Below are positions 38,271 through 47,925 of a stretch of DNA of 64,000 nt, in pieces. A program made the position numbers and the translations under genes. Within the stretch, counting starts at the first letter, position 1. The number at the start of each line of letters is the position of its first letter. This DNA comes from Peromyscus leucopus. Taxonomy: Eukaryota; Chordata; Mammalia; Rodentia; Cricetidae. Under the pieces are notes generated by a model. That model saw only the letters and a program-made list of their open reading frames with translations. It did no database searches and had not been told where the DNA came from. Location: assembly GCF_004664715.2 (NCBI RefSeq), contig NC_051074.1, positions 19,035,558 through 19,099,557 of the forward strand, given 5' to 3'.

Positions 38271-38730
38271 TGTCTAAACAGTCTTATTAAATAAAAAACA
38301 CAGAGCCAAATACAGGAGTAATAGCCAAAGAGATCAGAAAAATAGTGAATAGCCACAACTAGCCTTAGCTTACCACCACACTGTAGCTTTCCCAGAAAAA
38401 GCTCCTTCCTGTCTAACCTGAGCTTCTATTGCCTTCCTATTCTGCCTTTTCATTGGCTCTAAGCTCAGCCACATCACTTCCTCGTCACTGCCTATCTATA
38501 CAGACCTCCAGGTCTCTATGGTTGGTACTGGGATTAAAGACGTGTGTCACCACACTTGGCTGTGTCCTTAACCACACAGAGACTCTGCCTGCCATGTGAT
38601 CAGATTAAGGGTGTATGCTACCACCACCTGACTTCTGTTTATGGCTCGCTTTGACCTCTGATCTCCAGGCAAACTTTATTAACATACAAATAAAATATTC
38701 AGATTTCAGCACAAATAAAATATCACCACA
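38271..38730 (-). mobile_element. ERV2-like LTR, antisense (left arm of palindrome)
   Basis: On the minus strand it begins TGTGGTGATATTTTATTTGT and ends AATAAGACTGTTTAGACA, giving TG...CA ends and 460 bp. It has AATAAA-type signals and two B1-like modules (plus-strand 38521-38560 and 38581-38632). The polypurine tract AAAGGGGAAA lies directly upstream (minus strand; 38731-38740), so this is the 3' LTR of a minus-strand element. Resembles rodent MYSERV-type LTRs from memory. Confidence 0.75.
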
Positions 38731-39240
38731 TTTCCCCTTTGTATTCTAAGAAAAAAAAAGGTTATAACTAATAAGAAAAACTACATACAATAAGTACAAA
38801 AAATATATACAATATAAAAAGCAATAAACACCTCAACAATGTCTAGTCCATTTGCATTTGACAAACTCAGAGAAAATATTCCATTATCTATCCTATTTTG
38901 GTAAGTCCAAAATATACTTGGTTCACTTTCTATCCTAACTTAATATTACTAACAAGAGAACTCTTATAATATCTTTCAAATTTATACACTTTACACCTCT
39001 TTAGTGAGTTTCTTTTCTGAAATTCTTAACAAGGAAAACTGTAACTATAACTATCTAATCTTCGACTCCCTCAGAGACCCAAGATTATAATGGATAATTA
39101 AGAAACCCAGATTAATAACTAATCTTCTACAATAATCAAACTTATAGTCATGTTAAGTTTTTTAGGTTCTTCACACCCTTCAAAGACCTCCAGAATATGG
39201 CATTTAATGTGTTTTTTAAACTTAGACTTTCTGGACAGTG
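38731..39240 (-). mobile_element. ERV 3' internal sequence with polypurine tract, minus strand
   Basis: AT-rich non-coding internal sequence leading into the left LTR. Read on the minus strand it shares ordered phrases with 39572-39911: a GATTAGATAGTTATAG block, TAGGATAGATAATGGAATAT, GTCAAATGCAAATGGACTA and the final AAAGGGGAAA. No gag, pol or env coding was recognised. Confidence 0.65.
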
Positions 39241-39571
39241 AGACACGTCTGCTCCTGGCAGGTCTGATTTACTTCAGAGAGAAAGATGAGCATCGAAGAC
39301 ACTCTACATGGAGTTTATCTTCTTCTCGGTAAAAACAGCCATTTGGGCAAGAAACTGTTCTTGCCTGGACTGCTGGACAAGATGTTGCATCTACTAGGCA
39401 TGCAGGACCCACAGGAAGGTGACCACTGAACTTTGCTTGGCAAAATGGTCCTTCCTGTTCCGGCTTCTCAGAGGGAACTAACAGACATTCTACAGGACAC
39501 ATAGAGAAGTGACTGAGAGACTCTAGGCCTGTGGGCTGAAGATGGATGCCCAACTTTAAAGAACTTTAGAT
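39241..39571. mobile_element. ERV palindrome centre
   Basis: Spacer between the two inverted internal arms, with AAACTGTTCTTGCCTGGACT and GGCATGCAGGACCCACAGGA. From memory, similar sequence accompanies these ERV internal regions elsewhere in rodents. The 94-codon reverse open frame here has no recognisable domain, so I do not call it a gene. Confidence 0.5.
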
Positions 39572-39911
39572 GACTGTCCAGGCAGGCAGCTGTCTCTGTC
39601 ATTCTAGATTTTTGGAAATTGCTTACAATGTTCTTCTTGTTTACTTAGGTAATATATCCTTCTGAGTTCTTTGATGTAGTTGAAGACTAGATAGTTATAA
39701 TTATGGTTTTCCTTGGTTTTGATAGGAGATAAAGTAGATAGGAACCTTGGACTCAAAAATATAGAATAGATAGGATATCTTCTTTGATTTTTGCCAAATA
39801 CAAATAGACTAAATATTATAACTATAATTCTTGCTTGATAACTGTTTTGTTATATGTATTTTTACTATGTCAAAGTTAAAATTTCCTTTTAAATAGAAAG
39901 AAAAGGGGAAA
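39572..39911 (+). mobile_element. ERV 3' internal sequence with polypurine tract, plus strand
   Basis: Inverted counterpart of 38731-39240: GACTAGATAGTTATAATTAT, AATAGATAGGATATCTTC, GCCAAATACAAATAGACTAA, ending in AAAAGGGGAAA (39901-39911). Confidence 0.65.
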
Positions 39912-40277
39912 TGATGGGTGATGGTGCTCTGCATGCTGTAAATGTGTTGCTCCCATTGGTTGATAAATAAAATGCTGATTGGCCAGTAGCCAGGCAGGAA
40001 GTATAGGTGGGATAAACAGACAAGGAGAATGCTGGGAAGAGGAAGGCTGAATCAAGAGTCACCAGCCCGACACAGAGGAAGCAAGATGTGAAGGCAGAAC
40101 TGAGAAAAGGAACTAGCCACATGGCTATATATAGATAAGAATTATGGGTTTAAGTGTAAGAGCTAGTCAGTAATAAGTCTGAGCTAATGGCCAAACAGTT
40201 TTAATTAATATAAGCCTGTGTCTTTACTTGGTGTGCAACCGCAGAAGCCAGGTGGGACCAGGAATATTTCAGCTACA
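39912..40277 (+). mobile_element. ERV2-like LTR, sense (right arm of palindrome)
   Basis: Starts TGATGGGTGATGGTGCTCTG right after the polypurine tract and ends AATATTTCAGCTACA, so TG...CA and 366 bp. Contains ATTGGTTGATAAATAAAATG, CAGTAGCCAGGCAGGAAGTA and GAGCTAATGGCCAAACAGTT, common in rodent LTRs. The flanks (GACAAA before the left LTR, GAAGTC after this one) are not matching duplications. Confidence 0.75.
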
Positions 40278-41767
40278 GAAGTCCATAAGAATGAAATTGA
40301 TAGGAAATTTACAAAGCTCCATTAAACTAAGACTTCAAAATGACTTCACACTTCCAAAACTTCAGAATGGCTATTCTAATTGCACAGAAGTTCAATAAAG
40401 TAGATTCTGGACTGGGACAGTGTTTGTTTGAAGAGCTGCCTAAACCTAAATGTATGATGACTTTATTTGTAAATTCACTACAACAAAGTAATTTTTATTT
40501 TAAAAAGCAAAGATTTCAAAAAAAAAGAGCAATGCAGACAACCTTCATAACATGAGCAGGTAAATCTGCGGCACCCACAGCAACAGCACCACCCACACGT
40601 TTGCACCGGAACATAACTTGTACAGCTTTTGGCAGAAGACCAAGTGTCAGAGAGTGTTCACAATTGTGCATCTTTTAAATAATGATAATAAAATAATGGA
40701 AAAGCTGTAAACGATGGACCTGTAAACCAGATTAAAATATAGTTTGTAAACTACATCCAGAGAGGTAAGTTTAAAGGAAAGAAAAGGGGGGAAAGGATGG
40801 AAAAAAGAAAAGGGGAAAAATTAATTCTCCAATTCTTTCATCTAAGCCTAACCACTGAAATAAGAAATGAAATGAAGTCTCCGATAACCTCAAAACCTTA
40901 GCATCTCATTACTGTGAATAAAGAAAAACACTATCCAAACTTCCACCCAGATCAAATAACACCTCCCATTTGCTGACTGGCAGGCTGCGGGGCGGGAAAC
41001 AAGTACTCAGAAATGACAGCTGAATGTACTCCCAGCATCCCTCTGGCACCCAGCCTTATAAATCTCTATTTGCCAAGCCTAATGATGTGATGCTTTAACA
41101 CACTATCTCCTGGTGCCAGCATCGAGCACAAAGCCGAGACAGCACTTTCACTCTTGTATCTGAGAGATAATTCAATTTGCTCATATCTTTCTAATTTCTG
41201 AAAATATGCAACCCTGAGAATGTAAAAATGTTTAAATTACACATCAAAAACCAGGAAGAGACACAAGTGGAGACACCCAACAACCAGAAATCACTTCCTT
41301 AACTGGAGATGTTAAACTCATGGGAGGAAGCTAAAATTTGACACAAAAATTATTTTAGAAAAAGAATATAAAAATAGCATTTGTAGCATCCTATTTTGAG
41401 TACAGTCCACCCTGCATTTTCCAAGCTGGGCTGTCTCTATCAGAGCTTCTAACACTAAGTAAATTCCTCTGAGGTTCTGCTAGCATCTGGGCATTTCCCA
41501 TCATTAGCTGATGAGTTCCTGGAGTTTATCAACCAATTTTAATATTACTAAACAAATATAATTAGGCAAGTGAATCTGCAGGGTGAAAAATTAATGCACT
41601 ACCAAGAAAAGTTATTTAGATATTATCCAAGCCACTGCCTGCCCTACATACACACTGGCACACAGGGTAGGTAGAAATATACACATATTCATTCTTCTTT
41701 TTCTATGCATTTAAAATGATAGACTAAATGCATTTATGTTGATAAGATAGCTGGTACATCAAAGATA

Positions 41768-41856
41768 CACCCACATGGTGGCTCACAATCATCTGTAAAA
41801 AGATGTGGCACCCTCTTCTATGTACATAATAAATAAATCTTTAAAAAAAAAGAGAG
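41768..41856 (+). mobile_element. B2 SINE 3' fragment
   Basis: CACATGGTGGCTCACAATCA, TCTGTAAAAAGATGTGGCAC and AATAAATAAATCTTTAAAAA. Only the B2 second half is present. Confidence 0.85.
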
Positions 41857-42694
41857 AAAGATATCAATAAATTGAAAAGAGAATGACAAGACCTAGTAAA
41901 GAACATAGGAGTAGATTGATATTATCCTGCTAAATAATTTCTACTTTTAATTATATTCACCTTTCAAATAATATTTCAACAAAATAAAGCCAATTTAATA
42001 ACAAAACACACAAGCCAGCATAATTCTAACAAGAATTCTACAGTCTATTTGGTTAGAACTACAGATGTTGCCCGAGTACTCCCCAACTTCACTGACGAAC
42101 TTGGCTGATCAAAAAATGCACCCAAAAATTACATCATTGGTATGGGAACTACATTAAAAGAAATCTACTTATTTGTTTTATTTAAAAATCCTAAAACTGT
42201 TGATTCTGCATCTTTAAACTATAAAGCTATTATTTACTTGTTCAAATATATCTTCTTTTTAAAAGTACATTCCCAAAGTATTTAAAGAAATCCATTTTAA
42301 TATAGCCTGTACAATTCAGAAGTCACCTATATATCACTAACCAATATTTACTGAATCTCTGTTTTATGTCTACACTTGGAAAGGAAGAACAAGAAGGTGA
42401 CTAGATACTCCCTACCCTCAAAAGAAGTGACAAGCCATTAGCACAAAGCACATCCAAACCACTTCAATTAATGAGAGTGACCTAGCATTAGTAGAAATAA
42501 ATTGAACCTGAACTTGTCTTAGTACCTTGGACTATACATACAGAAATCCTTTCACATAAGCACAGTAGACTTACACACAGACTTTACCGCTTAGGACAAC
42601 AAAATGCCAGGTACAATGTAAGTGCCTTCAGTTATGAACGGATAAGCAGGGAACATATGACAGATAAGCAGGAGTTAAAAGTAATGAATTGGTA

Positions 42695-42838
42695 GGCTGG
42701 GCGGCAGTGGTACATTCCAGCACTCAGGAGGCAGAGCCAGGCAGATCCAAGTTCCAGGCCAGCCTGGTCTACAGAGCAATATCCAGGACAGGCAGCAAAA
42801 CTACACAGAGAAATCCTGTCTCGAAAAACCAAAAAAGA
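42695..42838 (+). mobile_element. B1 SINE with small internal deletion
   Basis: GGCTGGGCGGCAGTGGTACA joins directly to TTCCAGCACTCAGGAGGCAG, so the CACACCTTTAATC stretch is shortened. The end AAATCCTGTCTCGAAAAACC is intact. Confidence 0.93.
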
Positions 42839-43318
42839 ATTACATAGTTTTTGTGGCTAGACCTCAACAATTAAACTAAATACCAAGTACAGTCTGAACA
42901 TACACTATGAGACGAGATACTTAACCACATCACAAGAGATATAAAATCCATGTGAAGACAAGTAAACACCATGTTCTTCACATGGCCGTTAAATTACTTT
43001 TTAGAAGGTTATTATTATAGCTCCCTTTGGAAAGAGAAAACGGGAGAACAAAAATGCAAAGCGACAGATACCGAAGCTGCCTTGCTTTATTACTTCAAAA
43101 AGCATCAGAAAATTTAACAGGCTATTGACAATGTCTGTGTGGTGGGCACAGATTTACCACTCTTGTATTTTGCATCCCTTCCTTCTTCCCATCACCCCAC
43201 CCTTCTTGAATATAAGAATATTTAAGCCTCTCTCTGCTTCACATACAAAGGCAATTCAACTTATAGCATTCTTCATGCAATTAGTATCATAATACACGAA
43301 AAAGAAATGTCCCCATTA

Positions 43319-43332
43319 ATGCCATCTGAAGG
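43319..43332 (-). promoter_or_regulatory. CTCF-like motif
   Basis: ATGCCATCTGAAGG reads CCTTCAGATGGCAT on the minus strand, close to the CTCF core. Motif match only. Confidence 0.2.
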
Positions 43333-43439
43333 ACAAAAATTTTAAATGAAGCCTCACATCAGCAGAAACTAAGTCTTACATCTTTATAGCTGCATCAAGG
43401 ATGGAAAAGCGCCGTCGGTGAAACATATACCAAGACAAT

Positions 43440-43454
43440 GCTGCCATCTAAAGG
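43440..43454 (-). promoter_or_regulatory. CTCF-like motif
   Basis: GCTGCCATCTAAAGG reads CCTTTAGATGGCAGC on the minus strand, 13 of 15 core positions. Motif match only. Confidence 0.3.
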
Positions 43455-45046
43455 CCAAGGCTTAACATGAAAGATGTGTGCAATCAACTGCGGCCATTCC
43501 CGACTATGCAGCAGCTCCAAGTCTTTTGGAGAAGATTAATAACAGAGTTCATTTGAATACTGATCAAAGCACAAGTCAAATTCTATAGCATCCTTTCTGG
43601 CATAGTGTTCTTTCTTAAGTTCCTCTATTAGTAGCTAATGTAATTAGCAAAGACCAATAATACTTGTCAAAACAAAAACAGTTGACTACTTACATATTTC
43701 ACTTTATTACATAAATACATTTAAGTCCTGTGGGAAGTTAGTTATCCGATATTCAACTGTCCAACAGAGCTCAATGTGTTCTGAATTCCTTTTAAGAACC
43801 TCACTGAGAATTACATTGGCTTCTCTTTAAGGTTTATCACAACACTTTAAATCCTCCATGAAATAAAAACTAAACCCAGACCTTATTTCCTTCGGATTTA
43901 AGTATATGTCACATTTTCAATGTAATACAACATGGACCAAAAAAGCAAGAAACTGAAGCATAACCTCCCCCCGTGAATAGTGCCTCCTGTGCAAGGCCAC
44001 TAGCTACCTCCTCTGGCGACAACAGAGGTGTTTCTCTGTGCTTACAAACAAGAAGATAAGTGTTCGTCAAATCAACAACTATCCCAGTAAAGACTAGAGA
44101 ATGTGTGAGACAGGGTTAATGATCTTTAATTATGTTGTGTACCATGAAAACAAAAGCTGAATAAATCACTTATCAAATATGAACTACCTTAGGCTTCTAG
44201 TGTATCTTATGGTTCAGAAATTGCATTAAAAAATTTGAGAGTATTTATTATGCCATTTAATCTTCAACTATAACCTGAAAGACAAATATCAATATAACAC
44301 CATTAACATTAAATGAGGTCTAATGGCCTTCAATAATTTCTGCTGGGTCACAACACAAGTAAGGAACAAAACGTCAGTCTATCTAACACAGAATACCTAA
44401 CTCTATAAACTCAGACACCCTCAAGTGGTTACATTTATATTAGCTTTAAAAAGAACTCTGAGGTACTTTTTATTGTGTATTTTCAAGGGAAAAGCGTATT
44501 TTGAGGTAATAAAAGCACTTTAGTTCACAGTACTTCTATTTTAAAATAACTTTGAAATAGTGTCATCTCAATAGAAGAGGTGATGCTTCAAAACCCTTCC
44601 ACAACTGAAGTCCATACATGTGAGGCATTTCATTGCCTTTTAAAAATGAATGGGTCCTCTTGAGGACTAGCATTCATGTACCAGAAAGCACGGAGAAAGC
44701 TTCCAAAGGAAGGAGGCAACCAACAGTTCTACCCACTTATGACACCTATGAACCACATCAACCACCACCTCGGCGTGATAGCCCTAAGGGTCCAGTAGTG
44801 GCACAAATGCATCAGTGGTAGCTCCATTAAAATCTGATCAATAAGAGGAAGACCAACCATGTCTGGTACTGGAAATCTACCTAAATACTCAGTACAAGGG
44901 AAATCATCGTTACTGAGGAAAGCCTACAACCACTAATTTACTAAGCCAGCAAAATCCCTAACAACAATCTATAAACATTTGTCCTTAGACCCACAGATAA
45001 GTGATCTGCACTCTTCATCAAGGAAACTTCTATTAGGATCAATCCA

Positions 45047-45288
45047 TGTGAGTTTATTAAATGGGTAACAGAATTTATTAAGATATAAATTGAGGACACG
45101 AATACAGAATGGAGTTGACAGCTGAAGACATCCTCTGATCTAGCCAGGAGTGAATCCACTTCGCAGGCAGGAGCAGGAAGAAGGGGCATGTGACCCTTCA
45201 ACTCCTTATAAGAGGTCACATACAAGGTCAAGAAGCACCACCTCCTTTGGGCCTTACAGCCCAAGGTCATGGGCAGAGCAAATAGCAC
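45047..45288. other. Unidentified insert within L1 3' UTR
   Basis: The L1 3' UTR phrase stops after ATCAATCCATGTGAG and resumes near AAATAGAAACCACTACAGAA. The segment between has TATAAGAGGTCACATACAAG and no similarity that I can name. Confidence 0.45.
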
Positions 45289-45460
45289 TACAAACGTCTC
45301 GCAATAAATAGAAACCACTACAGAAAACCCCAACAATCAAAAGGCAATTGTGAACCCCAGTCCCAGTAGACATCTAAAAAACACTCTCTCACCTAATGCT
45401 CGGGGAACATTGCAGAACAGGAGGCAGAAAGATTGGGAGGGCCAGAGGACCAGGGGGCTT

Positions 45461-45554
45461 GCTGTGAGACTACATCCATACAGTCTTACCAACGTGACCC
45501 CCAAACTGCTGTGAGACTACACCCATACCGTCTTACCAACATGACCCCCAAACA
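45461..45554 (+). repeat. 47-bp tandem duplication inside L1 3' UTR
   Basis: GCTGTGAGACTACATCCATA at 45461 and GCTGTGAGACTACACCCATA at 45508, each continuing through a TCTTACCAACRTGACCCCCA block. The copies differ at only a few positions. Confidence 0.93.
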
Positions 45555-46094
45555 TGAGCTAAACAATGACGACACCAAAAGACATGCCAAACTGAAGAGA
45601 CCTACAAGGCTTCAACCCTACACAAAGAACCACAGACAACTGAGGAAAGCCAGGAGTGAGAGCAGTGGTCTTGTCTTCCCCAGGGAAGAGCACACTGACT
45701 GGATAGCCAATACCAAGTGGTCAGCCCTGAAAACACGCATACAAAGAACTATACAAACTGAACAAGTTATATTTAGGAATACAGATGTAAGCAATAACAG
45801 AGAAAAAAGGCTATGAATCTGAAGGAGAGTGGGGAAGAAGGGTCTACAGGACGGTCTGGATGGAGGAAAGAAAAGGGAAAAAGTAATTATATTATAATCT
45901 CAAAATTCTTAAAAATTTTAGAATTTTAAAAACTGAAAATAGCAATAAAAATGTCGACATTTTGAGATGCAAATTTAAAAACAAGTCTTTTTTATAAATA
46001 CATTATTTTCAACACTGGAAGTTCCCACTAGTTCCTTCCCAGTGATAACATCTTCTGGTAACTGATATGATATCCCTATCAGTTAAAATTAAAT

Positions 46095-46405
46095 GGCTTT
46101 GCATTTCATTCAGCCATAAATAGGACTGAAATGTGGATACAAGCTACAGCATGGATGAACCTAAAAAAAGACACAAAGGATCACATGCTACAAAACATAT
46201 AAAATAGGATAATTTATAAAAACAGGAAATAAATTGCAGTTATCAAGTGCTAGAAAAAAACAGGGAGCGATGGCTAATAATAAGGGTTTGATCTGATAAA
46301 GAAATGTTATACAATTAGATATTGGTAATGACTGCACAGCTTATGGATATAATAAAAACTAATGAATCTTATGTAATTACATCTCAATAAAAGAAAATTG
46401 AGTAG
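46095..46405 (+). mobile_element. Old mammalian L1 3' end (L1M type)
   Basis: CATTCAGCCATAAATAGGAC, AGCTACAGCATGGATGAACC, GGTAATGACTGCACAGCTTA, GATATAATAAAAACTAATGA and the end TACATCTCAATAAAAGAAAA. This order is the ancient L1 ORF2 end and 3' UTR. Confidence 0.8.
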
Positions 46406-46916
46406 TGCATTATACACTGTGAGACACACATACATGTACTTAAAATATAAAACTTACGTAATTATCAAGATTATTTGCCCAAATTTACCAGGTCCTATCT
46501 TTTTACCATTCTAAGTAAAAAATTTTATTTAAAAATGTATTATAATTTATACACTATATAATGTATTATATAATGAGCATTAAAATATTCTTAGTCTAGA
46601 ATTATAATTCCACAGAAACTCAAACGATGGACAGGTTTTGCCAACAAGTTTTATCTATTCCAGTTTACCTGGGTTAATTCACTGTCGAAATTCTTTAAAG
46701 ACACAAAGAGTACATTAAGTGAAGAATATTTAACAACCCAGCACCATACACAAGCATCTATTCACTTAGACGACCACACTAGACAACAGTTTGGAGGAGG
46801 TCTCTGCTTTTCAATGAGTAGGATTTGCCACTTGACAACCAGAAGATAATCTGTAAACAAAATACAAGGGACTCAAAGGGTACCAAGCTGACAGCATGAA
46901 TGCAAACAGCACTTAC

Positions 46917-47048
46917 CAGTTTGTTCTCCTGCATGTATATTCTCTGTAACTTCAGGCAGCCCTTAGCTATGACAATCATGCCCTCATCTGAGATCTTGTA
47001 GCACTGGCCAAAGTGAATGTCTTTGAGTTCTCTGCATTTGGAGCCCAG
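46917..47048 (-). CDS. Fbxl17: FBXL17 internal exon (44 codons, LRR region)
   Basis: Next FBXL17 exon, downstream on the minus strand. The acceptor is TTTGTTTGCAG and the donor is CTG followed by GTAAGT. It starts LGSKCRELKDIHFGQC and ends YMQENKL, continuing the LRR register of the exon at 62866-63123: the last residues there (LTDEGLKQ) plus the first L here complete one repeat. It is 132 bp, phase 0 at both ends, so the reading frame survives if the exon is skipped. It covers the end of one LRR, a full repeat (GSKC to MIVI) and most of the following one (AKGC to ENKL). In the family these repeats build the curved solenoid that recognises substrates. The remaining C-terminal LRR exons are not visible in 1-46916 and presumably lie further away on this strand; I looked for the expected continuation and did not see it. 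Confidence 0.95.
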
Positions 47049-47662
47049 CTGCAAACAAAGACATTTGGCTCAGTGCTCAGAAAATGACAGAGATAGCGTA
47101 TTTCTAGTGTACAGTATTCTAAAGTAGCCATACCAAAGTTAAAGAATGATTTATAAGTTACATTTAAAATAATACAATCTAATAAAGGCTACTAATAACT
47201 TAAAACAGTGTTTTAGAAACCATCTACCTTCTAACAAGCCTGTTTCAACTACATTACAAGACACCAAAGTACAGATTTCTTAACAGTTTTAGTTCAGGCT
47301 TTTATTTCTCTTAAACTTAATAGAGTGTGTAGATGGTGGAAAAAAAACCTAAATATACAAATTACAGGATAGTCATAAAAATCAGTATTATATGGCCATT
47401 AAAAACTGGAGTCTCAGAAAAGTAAAGATATGAAAATATATACACTTTTACAGCGTAATATGTACATGTTTAAATTAACATGCACACATACAAAAATAGG
47501 CTGAAATACATACCAACATGTAGACAATTAGTTTTGATTAATGACTGCATAGAGCTTTATCCCTTTGACTATCTATGCTTTTTAATACTTACTCTTTAAA
47601 TTAGCACAGTGTACTGTTGCATTATGATATTTTCAAGAAAATTTGTTTTGGTTGATTCTTCT

Positions 47663-47694
47663 CCCCCCACACCCCCCACAGCCCCTACACCCCT
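47663..47694 (-). other. C-rich run, G-quadruplex candidate on minus strand
   Basis: Four C blocks of 4-6 bases spaced by 3-4 bases, so the minus strand fits the G3+N1-7 pattern. Confidence 0.6.
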
Positions 47695-47847
47695 TCATCT
47701 TCCATCTCCTCTATGCTTTCATATCACATGGACCCCCACTGTCCTCTCCTCCCTCAGCAAAACTGTCCTCTCTTGATCTCCTAATTTCTCAATCTTTGCC
47801 CATACTCCTCTCCCCTATCTGTCTGTCTCTCTCTTCCGTGTGTATGA

Positions 47848-47925
47848 GCGTGTGTGTATGTGTGTGTGTGTGTGTATGTGAGAGAAAGAGAGAGTGAGTG
47901 TGTGTGTGTGTGTATGTGTGTTACA
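47848..47925. repeat. (GT)n/(GA)n microsatellite
   Basis: GTGT runs interrupted by GAGAGAAAGAGAGAG, inside the antisense L1. Confidence 0.93.

Larger units (their letters stand above)
40300..44590. other. Mostly unique intron sequence
   Basis: Contains a B2 tail (41768-41856) and one B1 (42695-42838). Otherwise no repeat recognised. The relatively GC-balanced patches at 40,950-41,170 and 43,100-43,560 look less decayed than their surroundings and may be conserved non-coding sequence, which I cannot test. Confidence 0.4.
44600..45930 (+). mobile_element. Rodent L1 3' UTR, long, with insertion and tandem duplication
   Basis: Ordered rodent L1 3' UTR phrases: CATTCATGTACCAGAAAGCA, AGCTTCCAAAGGAAGGAGGC, GTGATAGCCCTAAGGGTCCA, ATAAACATTTGTCCTTAGAC, AACATTGCAGAACAGGAGGC, CAGGGAAGAGCACACTGACT, CCAATACCAAGTGGTCAGCC and the end AATTATATTATAATCTCAAA. 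An unrelated segment of about 240 bp (45047-45288) interrupts it. A 47-bp duplication lies at 45461-45554. The 127-codon open frame within it is UTR, not a gene. Confidence 0.85.
1..46916 (-). other. Fbxl17: Fbxl17 downstream intron (partial)
   Basis: Everything left of the donor GTAAGT at 46916 is intron of the minus-strand gene, unless an unseen short exon lies in it. No conserved FBXL17 continuation and no other gene-like exon pair was recognised. The intron is therefore at least 46.9 kb, in keeping with FBXL17 being a very large gene in mammals. Its content is given in the repeat entries. Confidence 0.75.

Noticed and set aside
39269..39553. A 94-codon reverse open frame in the ERV centre
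   Set aside because: No gag, protease, reverse-transcriptase or env motif; the position between two ERV 3' ends argues for non-coding internal sequence.
45433..45816. A 127-codon open frame on the plus strand
   Set aside because: It lies wholly inside a rodent L1 3' UTR and spans the 47-bp duplication; no protein family is recognisable.
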